49,022 nucleotides of DNA from Saprospiraceae bacterium (lineage in GTDB: Bacteria; Bacteroidota; Bacteroidia; Chitinophagales; Saprospiraceae): NCBI GenBank assembly GCA_029263015.1, contig JAJCYI010000062.1, positions 1 through 49,022 of the forward strand, in the 5' to 3' direction. Shown piece by piece: positions 17,426-25,913 of the stretch. Made by a program: the position numbers and the translations under genes. The notes beneath the pieces were generated by a model. It worked only from the letters and a program-made list of their open reading frames with translations. It had not been told where the DNA came from and ran no database searches. Position 1 is the stretch's first letter. Each line of letters begins with the position of its first letter.

Positions 17426-18841
17426 CTATTGAAATAATACGTTCATATCCAAACTGTTCCGAACTATGTCCGAATATTTATTTTGCGCCATTCCATAGGT
17501 GGTGATGAGAGTCAGAAACAAAACCTTTTTCGTTTGGGTTGTTTGCTTGAAATTGTCCATTTTATTCCTCAGGTTTTCGGAATATCTTTTATCAATTGAA
17601 AAAGGACTAACAGAAAATTTCATTTCGCAAAGATTGATGACCTGGTCTTTGCGGTCAATCACTAAATCAATTTGAGCCTCCGGCGACTGCCATGCTGAAA
17701 TGGAAGTCTGAACGCCACTGATGCCCAAAGCTTTTTTGATTTGAAAAACGTGGTGCAGGCATACCATTTCAAATGCATATCCGCTCCAGGTAAAAAAAAC
17801 AGGAGCTTCAATGGCGTTCAGCCAAAACTCTTCGTCATCCTCGTCGGCATTTTTTATAAACCTCAGATAGAATAGAGAATACAAATCAACGAGTTGGTAC
17901 AGCGATTTTTTTTGTTTTTTTCCAAACGATTTATATCGCCGGATAAAGTTACTTTCTTCCAGTTCTTTTAAGATACGGGTCAGTCCTCCGCCATCTGATG
18001 TTTTGGAAAATTTAACGATTTCATTTCTGGTCAGGCCTTTTCCTTTTGTCGCCAACGCCTCAATAATGGCTATATGGCGTTCGTGTTTTTTAAAAAGAGA
18101 AGCATATAAACTATCATATTCCAACCGGAAAGGGGCATCCTGCCGAAAGCACAGATCATTGATGTTTTGCATGGCACTTTTTTCGGGGTCAATAAAATCC
18201 AGATAATAAGGGATGCCCCCGAAAGCCATGTATATGAGCAGGGTCTGATAGCGGTTGTAAACAGCATTTTTCTGCTGTAAAAAAACCTCCGTTTCTTCTA
18301 GTGAAAAAGGGGCTAACTTGATACGATCAGTGATTCGGTTGTGCAGCCCGCCCTTGTTTTTGATTAAATGGTTGAGCATCCAGGAAGCCGCCGAACCACA
18401 GACAATTAAAACGACATCATCACGAGCACTTGCCCAACTGTTCCAGAAATGTTCCAAACCAGAGAGGAACTTGGAGTTGTGGGTATCCAGCCAGGGCAGT
18501 TCGTCGAGGAATATGACCTTTTTATTTCCATCTGGCAGCTTTTCTAAGTATTCTGACAACTGGCGGAATGCCACAAACCAATCTGTTGCGGCCTGCGGCT
18601 CCCAACGGACAGCAGCGGCATGCTTCACCAAGGCTGCATGAAACTGGCCAAGCTGGTGCTTCATGGAAACATTCGCCAATCCGGTCAATTGGAACGAAAA
18701 GTCATTTTTGAATGCTTTTCTGACCAAAAATGTCTTACCAACCCGCCGCCGGCCGTAAACCGCCACGAACTCCGATTTGCGGGACATTAAGTGGGATTCC
18801 AGTTTTTTCAATTCTCCTTTTCTGCCGATCAGTGGATTCAT
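17426..18841 (-). CDS. AAA ATPase with C-terminal DUF234-type nuclease-like domain (copy 2)
   Basis: This 471-aa protein is a clear paralogue of the 1607-3040 product: LIGRKGE and GRRRVGKT (Walker A, residues 30-37), VIFLDELPWL (Walker B), CGSAASWML, KGGLHNRITDRI and LYSLFYLRFIK all correspond. The C-terminal nuclease-like site is AQIDLVIDRKDQVI followed by CEMK. The frame opens at 18871 with TTG, but the ATG at 18841 matches the paralogue's start. A four-copy alternating repeat array begins 9 nt upstream of this ATG. Like copy 1 it stands among housekeeping genes. The function is unknown; DNA binding and self-regulation are inferred from the array. Confidence 0.87.
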   Translation of the reverse strand: MNPLIGRKGELKKLESHLMSRKSEFVAVYGRRRVGKTFLVRKAFKNDFSFQLTGLANVSMKHQLGQFHAALVKHAAAVRWEPQAATDWFVAFRQLSEYLEKLPDGNKKVIFLDELPWLDTHNSKFLSGLEHFWNSWASARDDVVLIVCGSAASWMLNHLIKNKGGLHNRITDRIKLAPFSLEETEVFLQQKNAVYNRYQTLLIYMAFGGIPYYLDFIDPEKSAMQNINDLCFRQDAPFRLEYDSLYASLFKKHERHIAIIEALATKGKGLTRNEIVKFSKTSDGGGLTRILKELEESNFIRRYKSFGKKQKKSLYQLVDLYSLFYLRFIKNADEDDEEFWLNAIEAPVFFTWSGYAFEMVCLHHVFQIKKALGISGVQTSISAWQSPEAQIDLVIDRKDQVINLCEMKFSVSPFSIDKRYSENLRNKMDNFKQTTQTKKVLFLTLITTYGMAQNKYSDIVRNSLDMNVLFQ

Positions 18842-18850
18842 CCGATATTT

Positions 18851-18951
18851 ATTTTGGCTGAAAGTAGTCAAAAATAAGGACTTTTAGCCAAAATGAACTT
18901 CCATTTTGGCTAAAAGCAAGATCAAATAGATAGTTACAGCCAAAATGAAAG
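18851..18951. repeat. Four-copy alternating inverted-repeat array before AAA ATPase 2
   Basis: Four copies of a motif close to AGCCAAAATG occur in alternating orientation at 18851-18864, 18881-18895, 18902-18916 and 18937-18951. The middle two form perfect 15-bp arms (CTTTTAGCCAAAATG and its complement) with a 6-nt spacer. In gene direction the order is inverse, forward, inverse, forward, and the last copy lies 9 nt before the ATG. The motif sequence is unrelated to the array at 1489-1600, yet copy number, alternation, the AAATG-inward central pair and the position match. Confidence 0.8.
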
Positions 18952-18990
18952 CCATAGCTGTTCAATAATTGCATTATAACTGGCCGATAA

Positions 18991-19191
18991 ATTCAGACGA
19001 AAACGGAGCATCTTCCGCCATCTGTCCAAGATCAGAAAACAATTTTTTATGGTTTTGAAAGGCTATTTGGATTGGAACTGCTCAGTACCGTCGATTTTGT
19101 AAAAATCAATTGCCCAACTTGCTCACCTGAAGAAATAAGGGAACGTATCCAAAATTGGACTGACCGGAGGAAGGAACTGATTCCTGCTTAG
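18991..19191 (+). pseudogene. Possible remnant of a protein-coding gene (C-terminal fragment)
   Basis: One frame is open from 18991 to TAG at 19189-19191 without a start codon. It reads naturally as protein, with TIFYGFERLFGLELLSTVD, VKINCPTCSPEEIRERI and NWTDRRKELIPA. The family is not recognised. It follows the repeat array of ATPase 2 and converges on aspS. It could be the decayed 3' end of a gene whose front was lost when the ATPase unit arrived, or chance. No other gene is visible in 18952-19284. Confidence 0.35.
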
Positions 19192-19222
19192 GGGAAGAGG
19201 ACAGACCGGCTTGGTGATACAT

Positions 19223-19258
19223 CAAAAAAAATACCCGTCACGCATAAGCGGACGGGCA
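19223..19258 (-). terminator. Rho-independent terminator after aspS
   Basis: Read on the minus strand, GCCCGTC pairs with GACGGGT and is followed by ATTTTTTTT. It lies about 27 nt after the aspS stop. Confidence 0.8.
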
Positions 19259-19284
19259 TTCATGCAAAAAACTATATTTTAAAA

Positions 19285-21060
19285 TCAAACTTCATCCTCC
19301 GCCGTACTCCTCAAATACAACTCCTCGTACTGCCCCTCATCAATCACCGACGGCGCATCAATCATCACATCCCTGCCCATATTATTTTTTGGAAAAGCGA
19401 TGAAATCACGAATGCTCGTTTGCCCGCGCATAACGGCACATATGCGGTCGAAGCCGAATGCGATGCCACCATGTGGCGGGGCACCATATTCAAAAGCGCC
19501 GAGCAGGAAGCCGAACTGCGCTTCGGCCTCTTCTGGCGTAAAGCCGAGCAGTTTAAAATTCTTTTCCTGCAATGCCCGGTCGTGGATACGAATGGAACCA
19601 CCGCCGATTTCCACGCCGTTTATCACAAGGTCATAAGCGTTGGCTTTCAGGTTTTTCATTGTTTCGTGGTCGCCGCCCAGCATTTTTTCTTCATCCTCAG
19701 GCAATGGCGAGGTGAAGGGGTGGTGCATGGCGTGGAAGCGCCCGGCTTCTTCGTCCCATTCGAGCAATGGAAATTCGACGACCCACAGCGGTTTGAAATC
19801 GCCAGGTTTCATTAAACCCATGCGGCGACCCATTTCGAGGCGAAGTTCGTTGAGTTGTTTGCGGGTTTTCTCGGCTTCGCCGCTCAAGATGAGTAGGAGG
19901 TCGCCAGGTTTGGCGTTCATTTTTTCTGCCCACTCTTTAATATCTTCATCGCTGAAAAATTTGCCAACGGTAGATTTAAACGTGCCATCCGCATTCACTT
20001 TCACCCAAACAAGACCTTTAGCACCAATCTGTGGGCGCTGCATCCATTCGGTCAGGTTTTTCAAATCTTTGTTGGAGTACCCATTTGCCTGTCCTTCTGC
20101 ACAAATCCCGACGACCAATTCAGCATTGTCGAACACAACAAAGCCTTTGTTTTTTGCGAGGTCGTTCAGTTCGCAAAACTCCATCCCGAATCGGGTGTCA
20201 GGTTTGTCAGAACCATAGCGGCGCATGGCATCGTCGTATTGCATCAGCGGGAAGTCCGCCAATTCGATGTTGCAGACTGTTTTGAACAAATACTTGGTCA
20301 GGCCCTCAAAATTGCGCAGCACTTCGTCGCGGGTCACAAATGCCATTTCGCAATCTATCTGCGTGAACTCTGGCTGACGGTCAGCACGCAAATCCTCGTC
20401 GCGGAAGCATTTTACAATCTGGAAATATTTATCCATCCCGGCAACCATCAATAACTGTTTGAAGGTTTGTGGCGACTGTGGCAGCGCATAAAATTGACCT
20501 GGGTTCATGCGGCTTGGCACCACAAAATCACGTGCGCCTTCAGGAGTACTTTTGATGAGGTTCGGTGTTTCCACTTCAATAAAACCTTCGCCTGCGAGGT
20601 ACTTCCTACTCTCGATGGCTACGTGGCTGCGGAAGATCAAACTCTGCTGCACAGGTGAACGCCGGATGTCGAGGTAGCGGTACTTCATGCGCAGGTCCTC
20701 CCCGCCATCGGTTTCATCTTCTATGGTAAATGGGGGCACTCTGGAGGCGTTGAGGATGTCCAACCCCTTTACCAATATCTCAATACTTCCGGTGGGTATC
20801 TTATCGTTTTTAGAAGCCCTTTCGATAACCTCCCCTTTAATCCTTATGACAAACTCTCTCCCAAGGGTACGGGCTTTTTCAAAAAGTTCTTTTGAAGTAT
20901 TTTCTTCGTTAAATGCAAGTTGGGTAATGCCATATCTGTCCCTCAAATTAAGAAACATCATATAGCCCAGGTCATTCGTGTTTTGAACCCAGCCAGATAA
21001 AGTTATTTCTTGTCCAACATGCTGCATGCGCAGCTCTCCGCAATTGTGTGTACGATACAT
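19285..21060 (-). CDS. aspS: Aspartate--tRNA ligase
   Basis: This cytoplasmic class IIb synthetase charges tRNA-Asp. At 591 aa it has the bacterial length, with the GAD insertion domain. The N-terminal OB fold ([27 protein letters not shown]) binds the anticodon. [20 protein letters not shown] and [20 protein letters not shown] (motif 2) form the active site, and [16 protein letters not shown] is motif 3. The ATG at 21060 matches the usual N-terminus. If the organism uses GatCAB to amidate Asp-tRNA-Asn, this enzyme would be its partner; the sequence alone does not decide this. The leader contains the repeat region at 21072-21160. Confidence 0.97.
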   Translation of the reverse strand: MYRTHNCGELRMQHVGQEITLSGWVQNTNDLGYMMFLNLRDRYGITQLAFNEENTSKELFEKARTLGREFVIRIKGEVIERASKNDKIPTGSIEILVKGLDILNASRVPPFTIEDETDGGEDLRMKYRYLDIRRSPVQQSLIFRSHVAIESRKYLAGEGFIEVETPNLIKSTPEGARDFVVPSRMNPGQFYALPQSPQTFKQLLMVAGMDKYFQIVKCFRDEDLRADRQPEFTQIDCEMAFVTRDEVLRNFEGLTKYLFKTVCNIELADFPLMQYDDAMRRYGSDKPDTRFGMEFCELNDLAKNKGFVVFDNAELVVGICAEGQANGYSNKDLKNLTEWMQRPQIGAKGLVWVKVNADGTFKSTVGKFFSDEDIKEWAEKMNAKPGDLLLILSGEAEKTRKQLNELRLEMGRRMGLMKPGDFKPLWVVEFPLLEWDEEAGRFHAMHHPFTSPLPEDEEKMLGGDHETMKNLKANAYDLVINGVEIGGGSIRIHDRALQEKNFKLLGFTPEEAEAQFGFLLGAFEYGAPPHGGIAFGFDRICAVMRGQTSIRDFIAFPKNNMGRDVMIDAPSVIDEGQYEELYLRSTAEDEV

Positions 21061-21071
21061 GATATGTGAGT

Positions 21072-21160
21072 TTTTGAGAGTTTAAGTTTCTGAGTTATTG
21101 AGAGTAGAAATTACTCAAGTTCTCAAGAACTTAAGCGCTCAGAAACTCAATAACTCAAAA
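21072..21160. repeat. Inverted GAGTTNTTGAG-type repeats between aspS and the M23 peptidase gene
   Basis: TTTTGAGAGTTTAAGTTTCTGAG-type sequence at 21072-21094 is imperfectly complementary to 21138-21160. A perfect AAGTTCT/AGAACTT hairpin lies between the arms at about 21117-21132. The region lies between divergent genes and so within the aspS leader or promoter. Such degenerate heptad-like repeats also occur before pheS. Confidence 0.5.
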
Positions 21161-21312
21161 CTTCCAAAAAGGTCGCAAAAGTAGGAGGTTCTACGACAAA
21201 AGAAATAGGCAGTTTGAAAATTTGGGACGTTTTTTGAAAACAGTAGAATCTATCCCTCGCTATAATTCTAATTTCCCCTCTTTTAGATATTATAATAATT
21301 GGTTATGAATGT

Positions 21313-21320
21313 TACATTTG
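21313..21320 (+). promoter_or_regulatory. Candidate -7 promoter motif for the M23 peptidase
   Basis: TACATTTG fits TAnnTTTG and lies 75 nt before the ATG at 21396. It overlaps the upstream extension of the frame and argues for the later start. Confidence 0.45.
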
Positions 21321-21395
21321 CTCACCCTACCGGATGTAGCCACCCATACCATTCCATGTATTTTCCAAAAGGTTAAAACAAAAAGACGCGAGGTC

Positions 21396-23132
21396 ATGAT
21401 TAGGATAATGCTGCTTTCAACACTTCTTCTATTTATTTTGGGGTTCAAATCACCTGAACCACCGGACGATGAAAAATATCCGGTGGACTACTTCCATGCA
21501 CCTGTTGCACATACGCTCTTGTTGTCAGGCACATTTGGGGAGTTGCGCCCCAACCACTTTCATGCAGGGATTGACATCAAGTCCAGCAAAGGGGTGGCCG
21601 GCGATCCTGTCTATGCTTCTGCCGATGGCTACATTTCAAGGATAAAAATAGGGGAGAGTGGGTACGGAAATGTCCTGTACATCAACCACCCAAATGGATA
21701 TACAACTGTGTATGCACACCTCGATCACTTCACCGAGGCTTTAAAAACATATGCAAAAACACAACAATATGCGAGGGAGTCTTTTGAAGTTGACCTGACG
21801 CCGGGGTATGGCGATTTTCCTGTTTTACAAGGCGATCAAGTGGGCGTAATGGGGAACTCCGGTTCTTCCAATGGTGCCCATTTGCATTTTGAAGTACGAA
21901 AAACCAGTACTGAAAAACCCTTTAACCCATTGCTTTTTGGGTTCAAAGTGACTGATAATGTGCCACCCAAAATGCATACATTGAAAGCGTATTACCTCAA
22001 TGACAAACTGCAAGAACAAGGCACCAAAGAATTCAATTTGGTCAAGGTGCGTAACGGTAAGTATCGGATCAAAGGCGACACTTTGTCCCTCTCGGCATGG
22101 CGCGCAGGTTTTGCCCTTAAAGTATATGACCACTTTGACAGGGTGAGCAACTGGAACGGCATTTACGCTTTGAAAATGTATCGGGACGATTTATTGGTTT
22201 ATGATTTTGACATGGAGTCTTTTTCTTTTGATGAAACTTTATACATCAATGCACACTGCGATTATGAGGAGCGGGTGACCAAAAAAAGCTACTTTAACAG
22301 GTGCTTCAACATGCCTGGCAATGAACTCTCCATTTACAACCAAAAAGTGAATGATGGGGTCATCGAATTGTACCAAGGCAAGCCAAGCCATATCAAAATG
22401 ATAGCTTCCGACGTAGCTGGCAATGAGACCGTTCTGGAATTTTGGGTGAGGAGGGGGAAAACGCCCGCCACTCCTGTTTCTGGCAATACCTTCAATTATA
22501 TCTTACCATATGACGAAGGAAACCTAATTCGGACGGAGGGTCTATACCTGCATTTGTCGCAAGGTACATTGTACGAAAACCTTTACATGAATTATGGAGT
22601 CACTTCTGATCAATCAGATGGTTGTTTTTCGCAGGTCCACAATTTGCATAATTACCGCACTCCCGTTCATAAATATTTTAACATCGGAATACGGCCTACC
22701 AAATCCATCCCTGCCGAGCTAAAGCCCAAAGTGTTTGTGGCCTATTGCCAGGGCGGCGACGTCTGGAATTGTGGCGGCCAATGGAAGGAGGGATTGCTGC
22801 GTGCCAAGGTCAGGGCATTTGGAGATTATTGCATCTTGGTGGACGAAAAACCACCGGTCGTTACGCCTGCTGCTTTTAGCTACAATATGAAAGGGTATAA
22901 TAAAATGAAGTTTAAAGTGATGGATAATGTCGCCACCATTGGGCATGTCCGGGCCATCAGCTACAACGCCTATATAGATGGTAAATGGATACTCATGGAG
23001 TACGATAAGAAGAGCAGAATGCTGATTTATGTGTTTGACGAGCGGGTCGGTCCAGGCGACCATGTGCTGAAACTGACCGTGAAAGACGCGGTTGGGAATG
23101 AAACGATTATTGAAGAAAATTTTATGCGATAG
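21396..23132 (+). CDS. M23 family metallopeptidase (LytM-like), secreted
   Basis: This is a predicted cell-envelope endopeptidase acting on peptidoglycan crosslinks (578 aa). The signal segment is MIRIMLLSTLLLFILGF. The Zn site of the LytM/M23 fold is present: HFHAGIDI (H-x(3)-D type) and HLHFEV, with GYGNVLYINHPNGYTTVYAHL between them. The catalytic domain lies near the N-terminus (about 45-190). About 390 further residues of beta-rich sequence follow, with no recognised domain. The reading frame opens at 21309 (TTG), but ATG 21396 gives a proper signal peptide. A 13-bp inverted repeat follows the stop codon and precedes the peroxiredoxin gene. Confidence 0.9.
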   Translation: MIRIMLLSTLLLFILGFKSPEPPDDEKYPVDYFHAPVAHTLLLSGTFGELRPNHFHAGIDIKSSKGVAGDPVYASADGYISRIKIGESGYGNVLYINHPNGYTTVYAHLDHFTEALKTYAKTQQYARESFEVDLTPGYGDFPVLQGDQVGVMGNSGSSNGAHLHFEVRKTSTEKPFNPLLFGFKVTDNVPPKMHTLKAYYLNDKLQEQGTKEFNLVKVRNGKYRIKGDTLSLSAWRAGFALKVYDHFDRVSNWNGIYALKMYRDDLLVYDFDMESFSFDETLYINAHCDYEERVTKKSYFNRCFNMPGNELSIYNQKVNDGVIELYQGKPSHIKMIASDVAGNETVLEFWVRRGKTPATPVSGNTFNYILPYDEGNLIRTEGLYLHLSQGTLYENLYMNYGVTSDQSDGCFSQVHNLHNYRTPVHKYFNIGIRPTKSIPAELKPKVFVAYCQGGDVWNCGGQWKEGLLRAKVRAFGDYCILVDEKPPVVTPAAFSYNMKGYNKMKFKVMDNVATIGHVRAISYNAYIDGKWILMEYDKKSRMLIYVFDERVGPGDHVLKLTVKDAVGNETIIEENFMR

Positions 23133-23147
23133 GGTCAACTCTTTAGG

Positions 23148-23199
23148 GTAGTTGCTGTTTCGGATTTGTTCAAACATTTCAAAACAAAACAGCAACTAC
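23148..23199. promoter_or_regulatory. 13-bp inverted repeat just before the bcp start codon
   Basis: GTAGTTGCTGTTT (23148-23160) and AAACAGCAACTAC (23187-23199) are perfect complements with a 26-nt loop. The right arm ends 2 nt before the ATG at 23202. It may end M23 transcription or form a leader hairpin hiding the bcp start. No T-tract follows the stem. Confidence 0.6.
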
Positions 23200-23201
23200 T
23201 A

Positions 23202-23663
23202 ATGACTCATTTAAAAGAAGGCGATGTAGCCCCCGAGCTGCATGGCACCGATGAAAACGGAAACGCTATTTCACTGAAAGACTTCGCAGGCAAAAAACTC
23301 ATCCTCTACTTTTACCCAGCTGATAACACACCGACCTGTACCGTTGAATCCTGCAACCTTCGGGATAATTATAGCGACTTCAAGAAGGCGGGGTATGCCA
23401 TCCTTGGTATCAGTCCTGACAGTGCAAAAAAACATCAAAATTTCATCAACAAACATGACCTACCTTTTCCATTATTGGTAGACGATGATAAAAAGACCAT
23501 TAAGGCTTATGGCGTTTGGGGCATGAAAAAGACTTTCGGGAAAGAATACATGGGCCTGATCCGAACCACTTTTGTCATTAGCGAAAATGGCACCATCGAA
23601 AAGGTGATTGGGAAGGTGGAATCAAAACGCCATGCCGAGCAAATCCTCGAAACGAAAGTCTGA
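23202..23663 (+). CDS. bcp: Thioredoxin-dependent peroxiredoxin, Bcp/PrxQ type (copy 1)
   Basis: This cytoplasmic thiol peroxidase (153 aa) reduces H2O2 and organic hydroperoxides. The peroxidatic Cys46 and resolving Cys51 lie in PTCTVESC, the five-residue spacing of the PrxQ/BCP group. FYPADNTPTC and LRDNYSDF are family motifs. ATG 23202 gives MTHLKEGDVAPEL; the TTG at 23166 lies in the hairpin loop and is not supported. A second Bcp gene occurs at 31006-31464 with PGCTAEAC. Confidence 0.93.
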   Translation: MTHLKEGDVAPELHGTDENGNAISLKDFAGKKLILYFYPADNTPTCTVESCNLRDNYSDFKKAGYAILGISPDSAKKHQNFINKHDLPFPLLVDDDKKTIKAYGVWGMKKTFGKEYMGLIRTTFVISENGTIEKVIGKVESKRHAEQILETKV

Positions 23664-23723
23664 CTTGTTAGTCATCTAAGACATTTTCAAAAAATGATCT
23701 AAGTTTGGCATTTTAAATGGCTC

Positions 23724-23780
23724 CATGGTTTCATTGTTGTAGTGAAACCATGAAACCATGAAACCATGAATCAATGAAAC
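23724..23780. repeat. Hairpin and tandem ATGAAACC repeats at the start of the nucleotidyltransferase gene
   Basis: CATGGTTTCA (23724-23733) pairs with TGAAACCATG (23743-23752). The unit ATGAAACC recurs in tandem to about 23766, and the gene's own first codons ATGAAACCC at 23774 look like another copy. The array offers several out-of-frame ATGs just upstream of the true start. Confidence 0.6.
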
Positions 23781-24673
23781 CCACACTTTTAATTCTTGCC
23801 GCAGGCATGGGTAGCCGCTATGGTGGACTCAAACAATTGGACGAAGTAGGGCAGGCTGGAGAGACCATTATGGACTACTCTATTTATGATGCGCTGAAGG
23901 CCGGATTTGGCAAGGTTGTTTTTGTGATCCGCCGTGATTTTGAGGAGGCGTTTAGAGAAAAAATAGCCAAGCGGTGGGAAGGGAAAGCCAATATGGCATT
24001 TGCTTTCCAAGATATGGACGCTTATGTGCCAACCCTGTCCGGACAAGTGGAAAGGGAAAAACCATGGGGAACCGGTCATGCTATCCTTGTGGCCAAAGAG
24101 GTGGTCAACGAACCTTTTGTGGCCATCAATGCCGACGATTATTATGGTTATTCAGGCTTCAAAAAAATGGCTGATTTTCTGACTTCAGATTGCAGGCCCG
24201 ATCATTTCAGCATGGTAGGTTATGTTCTGAAAAATACCCTTTCGGAAAATGGCTCAGTTTCACGGGGCATCTGTTCGATGGACGAAAACTATGTGCTGAA
24301 AACGGTGACTGAATGCAAAGGCATCGGCGATTCAGGCGATGGTGTTTTTTATGACGGTGAAAACGGCAAGACGACATTGGACGACCAATCATTGGTGTCC
24401 ATGAACCTCTGGGGTTTTCATCCTCATCTTTTTGAATTGCTGCAAAATGAGTTTAACGCATTTGTGGCGGCCAATACTTCCAATCCAAAGACAGAGTTTT
24501 ACATTTCCACTTTTGCCAATAAATTGATCAATGACGGCACATGCTCCTTTGTTGTTTTGCCAAACGATGAAAAATGGTATGGCGTGACATATCGGGAAGA
24601 CAAGGAAGTGGTACAGAAGGCTTTTCGGGAAATGACGGCGGCGGAAAAATACCCCTCACCGCTTTGGGAATAA
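23774..24673 (+). CDS. Sugar nucleotidyltransferase (NTP transferase family)
   Basis: This is a predicted cytoplasmic enzyme (299 aa) that transfers a nucleotidyl group to a sugar 1-phosphate. The glycosyltransferase-A-like core begins LLILAAGMGSRYGGLKQLD (G-x-G-x-R-x4-K variant). NADDYYGYSGF carries the metal-binding Asp pair, and KPWGTGHAILVAKE shapes the base pocket. The next gene, 37 nt downstream on the same strand, is a NahK-like kinase that would make sugar 1-phosphate, so the pair probably forms a sugar salvage route. The actual sugar and nucleotide cannot be read from the sequence. Confidence 0.88.
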   Translation: MKPTLLILAAGMGSRYGGLKQLDEVGQAGETIMDYSIYDALKAGFGKVVFVIRRDFEEAFREKIAKRWEGKANMAFAFQDMDAYVPTLSGQVEREKPWGTGHAILVAKEVVNEPFVAINADDYYGYSGFKKMADFLTSDCRPDHFSMVGYVLKNTLSENGSVSRGICSMDENYVLKTVTECKGIGDSGDGVFYDGENGKTTLDDQSLVSMNLWGFHPHLFELLQNEFNAFVAANTSNPKTEFYISTFANKLINDGTCSFVVLPNDEKWYGVTYREDKEVVQKAFREMTAAEKYPSPLWE

Positions 24674-24710
24674 TTGAAAGCTTTTTCAATACCAATATTA
24701 GCTTTCTGAA

Positions 24711-25745
24711 ATGGAAAACATACTCCGCCATTTTGTTGATTTTGATAAAATGATGATGGCCTCACCATACGGTAGTGGCCACATCAACGATACTTATAAA
24801 GTTAGCATTGAGCAAGGTACTGCTGTGAAGTCATACCTTTTGCAGCGTTTCAATCACCAGGTTTTTAGGCAACCGGGAGCTGTAATGGAAAATATCCGGT
24901 TGGTTGCCAATCACCTTTCCCAGCAAGAATATCCATTCGATATTTTGAAGCCATACCCAACCCGGTCTGGCCAAATGTTACATATAGATAAAGTTGGCAA
25001 TTATTGGCGGCTCTTTGATTTTTTTGAAAATACGATTACTTATGACAAGGTGGAAAATCCATCGCAAGCGTTTGAAGCAGCAAAGGCATTCGGTGCATTT
25101 GCAAAAATGCTGAACGGCATCGACATTTCATCTTTGAAAACAACGATTCCTGATTTCCACAATGGTGAAAAAAGGATGAAGGATTTCATGGCGGCGTTAA
25201 AAATAGCACCTCCTGAAAGATTGGCTGTAGCAACAAGTGAAATTACAGAAGTACTGAGCAATAGGGCTATTTTCAAAAAAATAAATCGCCTCGGATTGCC
25301 TCTCCGTGCTACCCACCATGATACTAAAATCAATAATGTACTGTTTGACAAAATTTCAAATAAAGCTACTTGTGTAATAGACCTTGACACGGTGATGCCT
25401 GGGATAGTCCTTTCTGATTTTGGTGACATGGTACGCACCTTTACCAATGCCGTAGATGAAGACGAGGTTGATGTTTCAAAAATAGAAATGCGTGCCGAGG
25501 TGTTTGAAGCCCTTTCGGAAGGGTTTCTCTCAGAAATGAGCGACCAGCTGACCATCAGCGAAAAAGATCATCTTTATTTGGGGGGGAGTTGGCTTACACT
25601 GATGCAAGCGGTGCGTTTTTTGGGTGACTATTTGTTAGGAGATGTTTACTATAAAACAAAATATCCAGCACACAATCTGGTCAGGGCCAAAAACCAGTTG
25701 GCAATGTTCCGTTCAATTGGCAACAAGCTGCCAATCCAAAAGTGA
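24711..25745 (+). CDS. Phosphotransferase (APH fold), N-acetylhexosamine 1-kinase-like
   Basis: This is a predicted cytoplasmic kinase (344 aa) of the aminoglycoside-phosphotransferase fold. PYGSGHINDTYKV near the N-terminus is the opening motif of NahK-type anomeric kinases. The catalytic loop is HHDTKINNVLFD (about 203-214; D about 205, N about 210), and the DFG-equivalent is VIDLDTV (about 225-231). It directly follows the nucleotidyltransferase. NahK enzymes make GlcNAc/GalNAc 1-phosphate, which a nucleotidyltransferase can convert to UDP-sugar. The pairing is strong context; substrate remains inference. Confidence 0.85.
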   Translation: MENILRHFVDFDKMMMASPYGSGHINDTYKVSIEQGTAVKSYLLQRFNHQVFRQPGAVMENIRLVANHLSQQEYPFDILKPYPTRSGQMLHIDKVGNYWRLFDFFENTITYDKVENPSQAFEAAKAFGAFAKMLNGIDISSLKTTIPDFHNGEKRMKDFMAALKIAPPERLAVATSEITEVLSNRAIFKKINRLGLPLRATHHDTKINNVLFDKISNKATCVIDLDTVMPGIVLSDFGDMVRTFTNAVDEDEVDVSKIEMRAEVFEALSEGFLSEMSDQLTISEKDHLYLGGSWLTLMQAVRFLGDYLLGDVYYKTKYPAHNLVRAKNQLAMFRSIGNKLPIQK

Positions 25746-25838
25746 TGGACGCGTTTCTTCCTCTATTTCGTTTTTATTCCCGTTCTGGTTATTCCCGTTA
25801 AATGTGTGTTAAATGACCAATACCCCATTTGGAAATGT

Positions 25839-25846
25839 TAAATTTG
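25839..25846 (+). promoter_or_regulatory. Candidate -7 promoter motif for the two-component operon
   Basis: TAAATTTG fits TAnnTTTG and lies 67 nt before the kinase ATG at 25914. No good -33 box was found. Confidence 0.4.
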
Positions 25847-25913
25847 TAATGTTTTAGGAGGAAGGCAAATTGCAAATCCGTGTAACCTCCCTTGAAGATT
25901 CCATCATTTCATT

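Noticed and set aside
18961-19284. tRNA or other structured RNA gene near aspS
   Set aside because: No cloverleaf, CCA end or conserved RNA motif was seen; the only clear hairpin is the aspS terminator.
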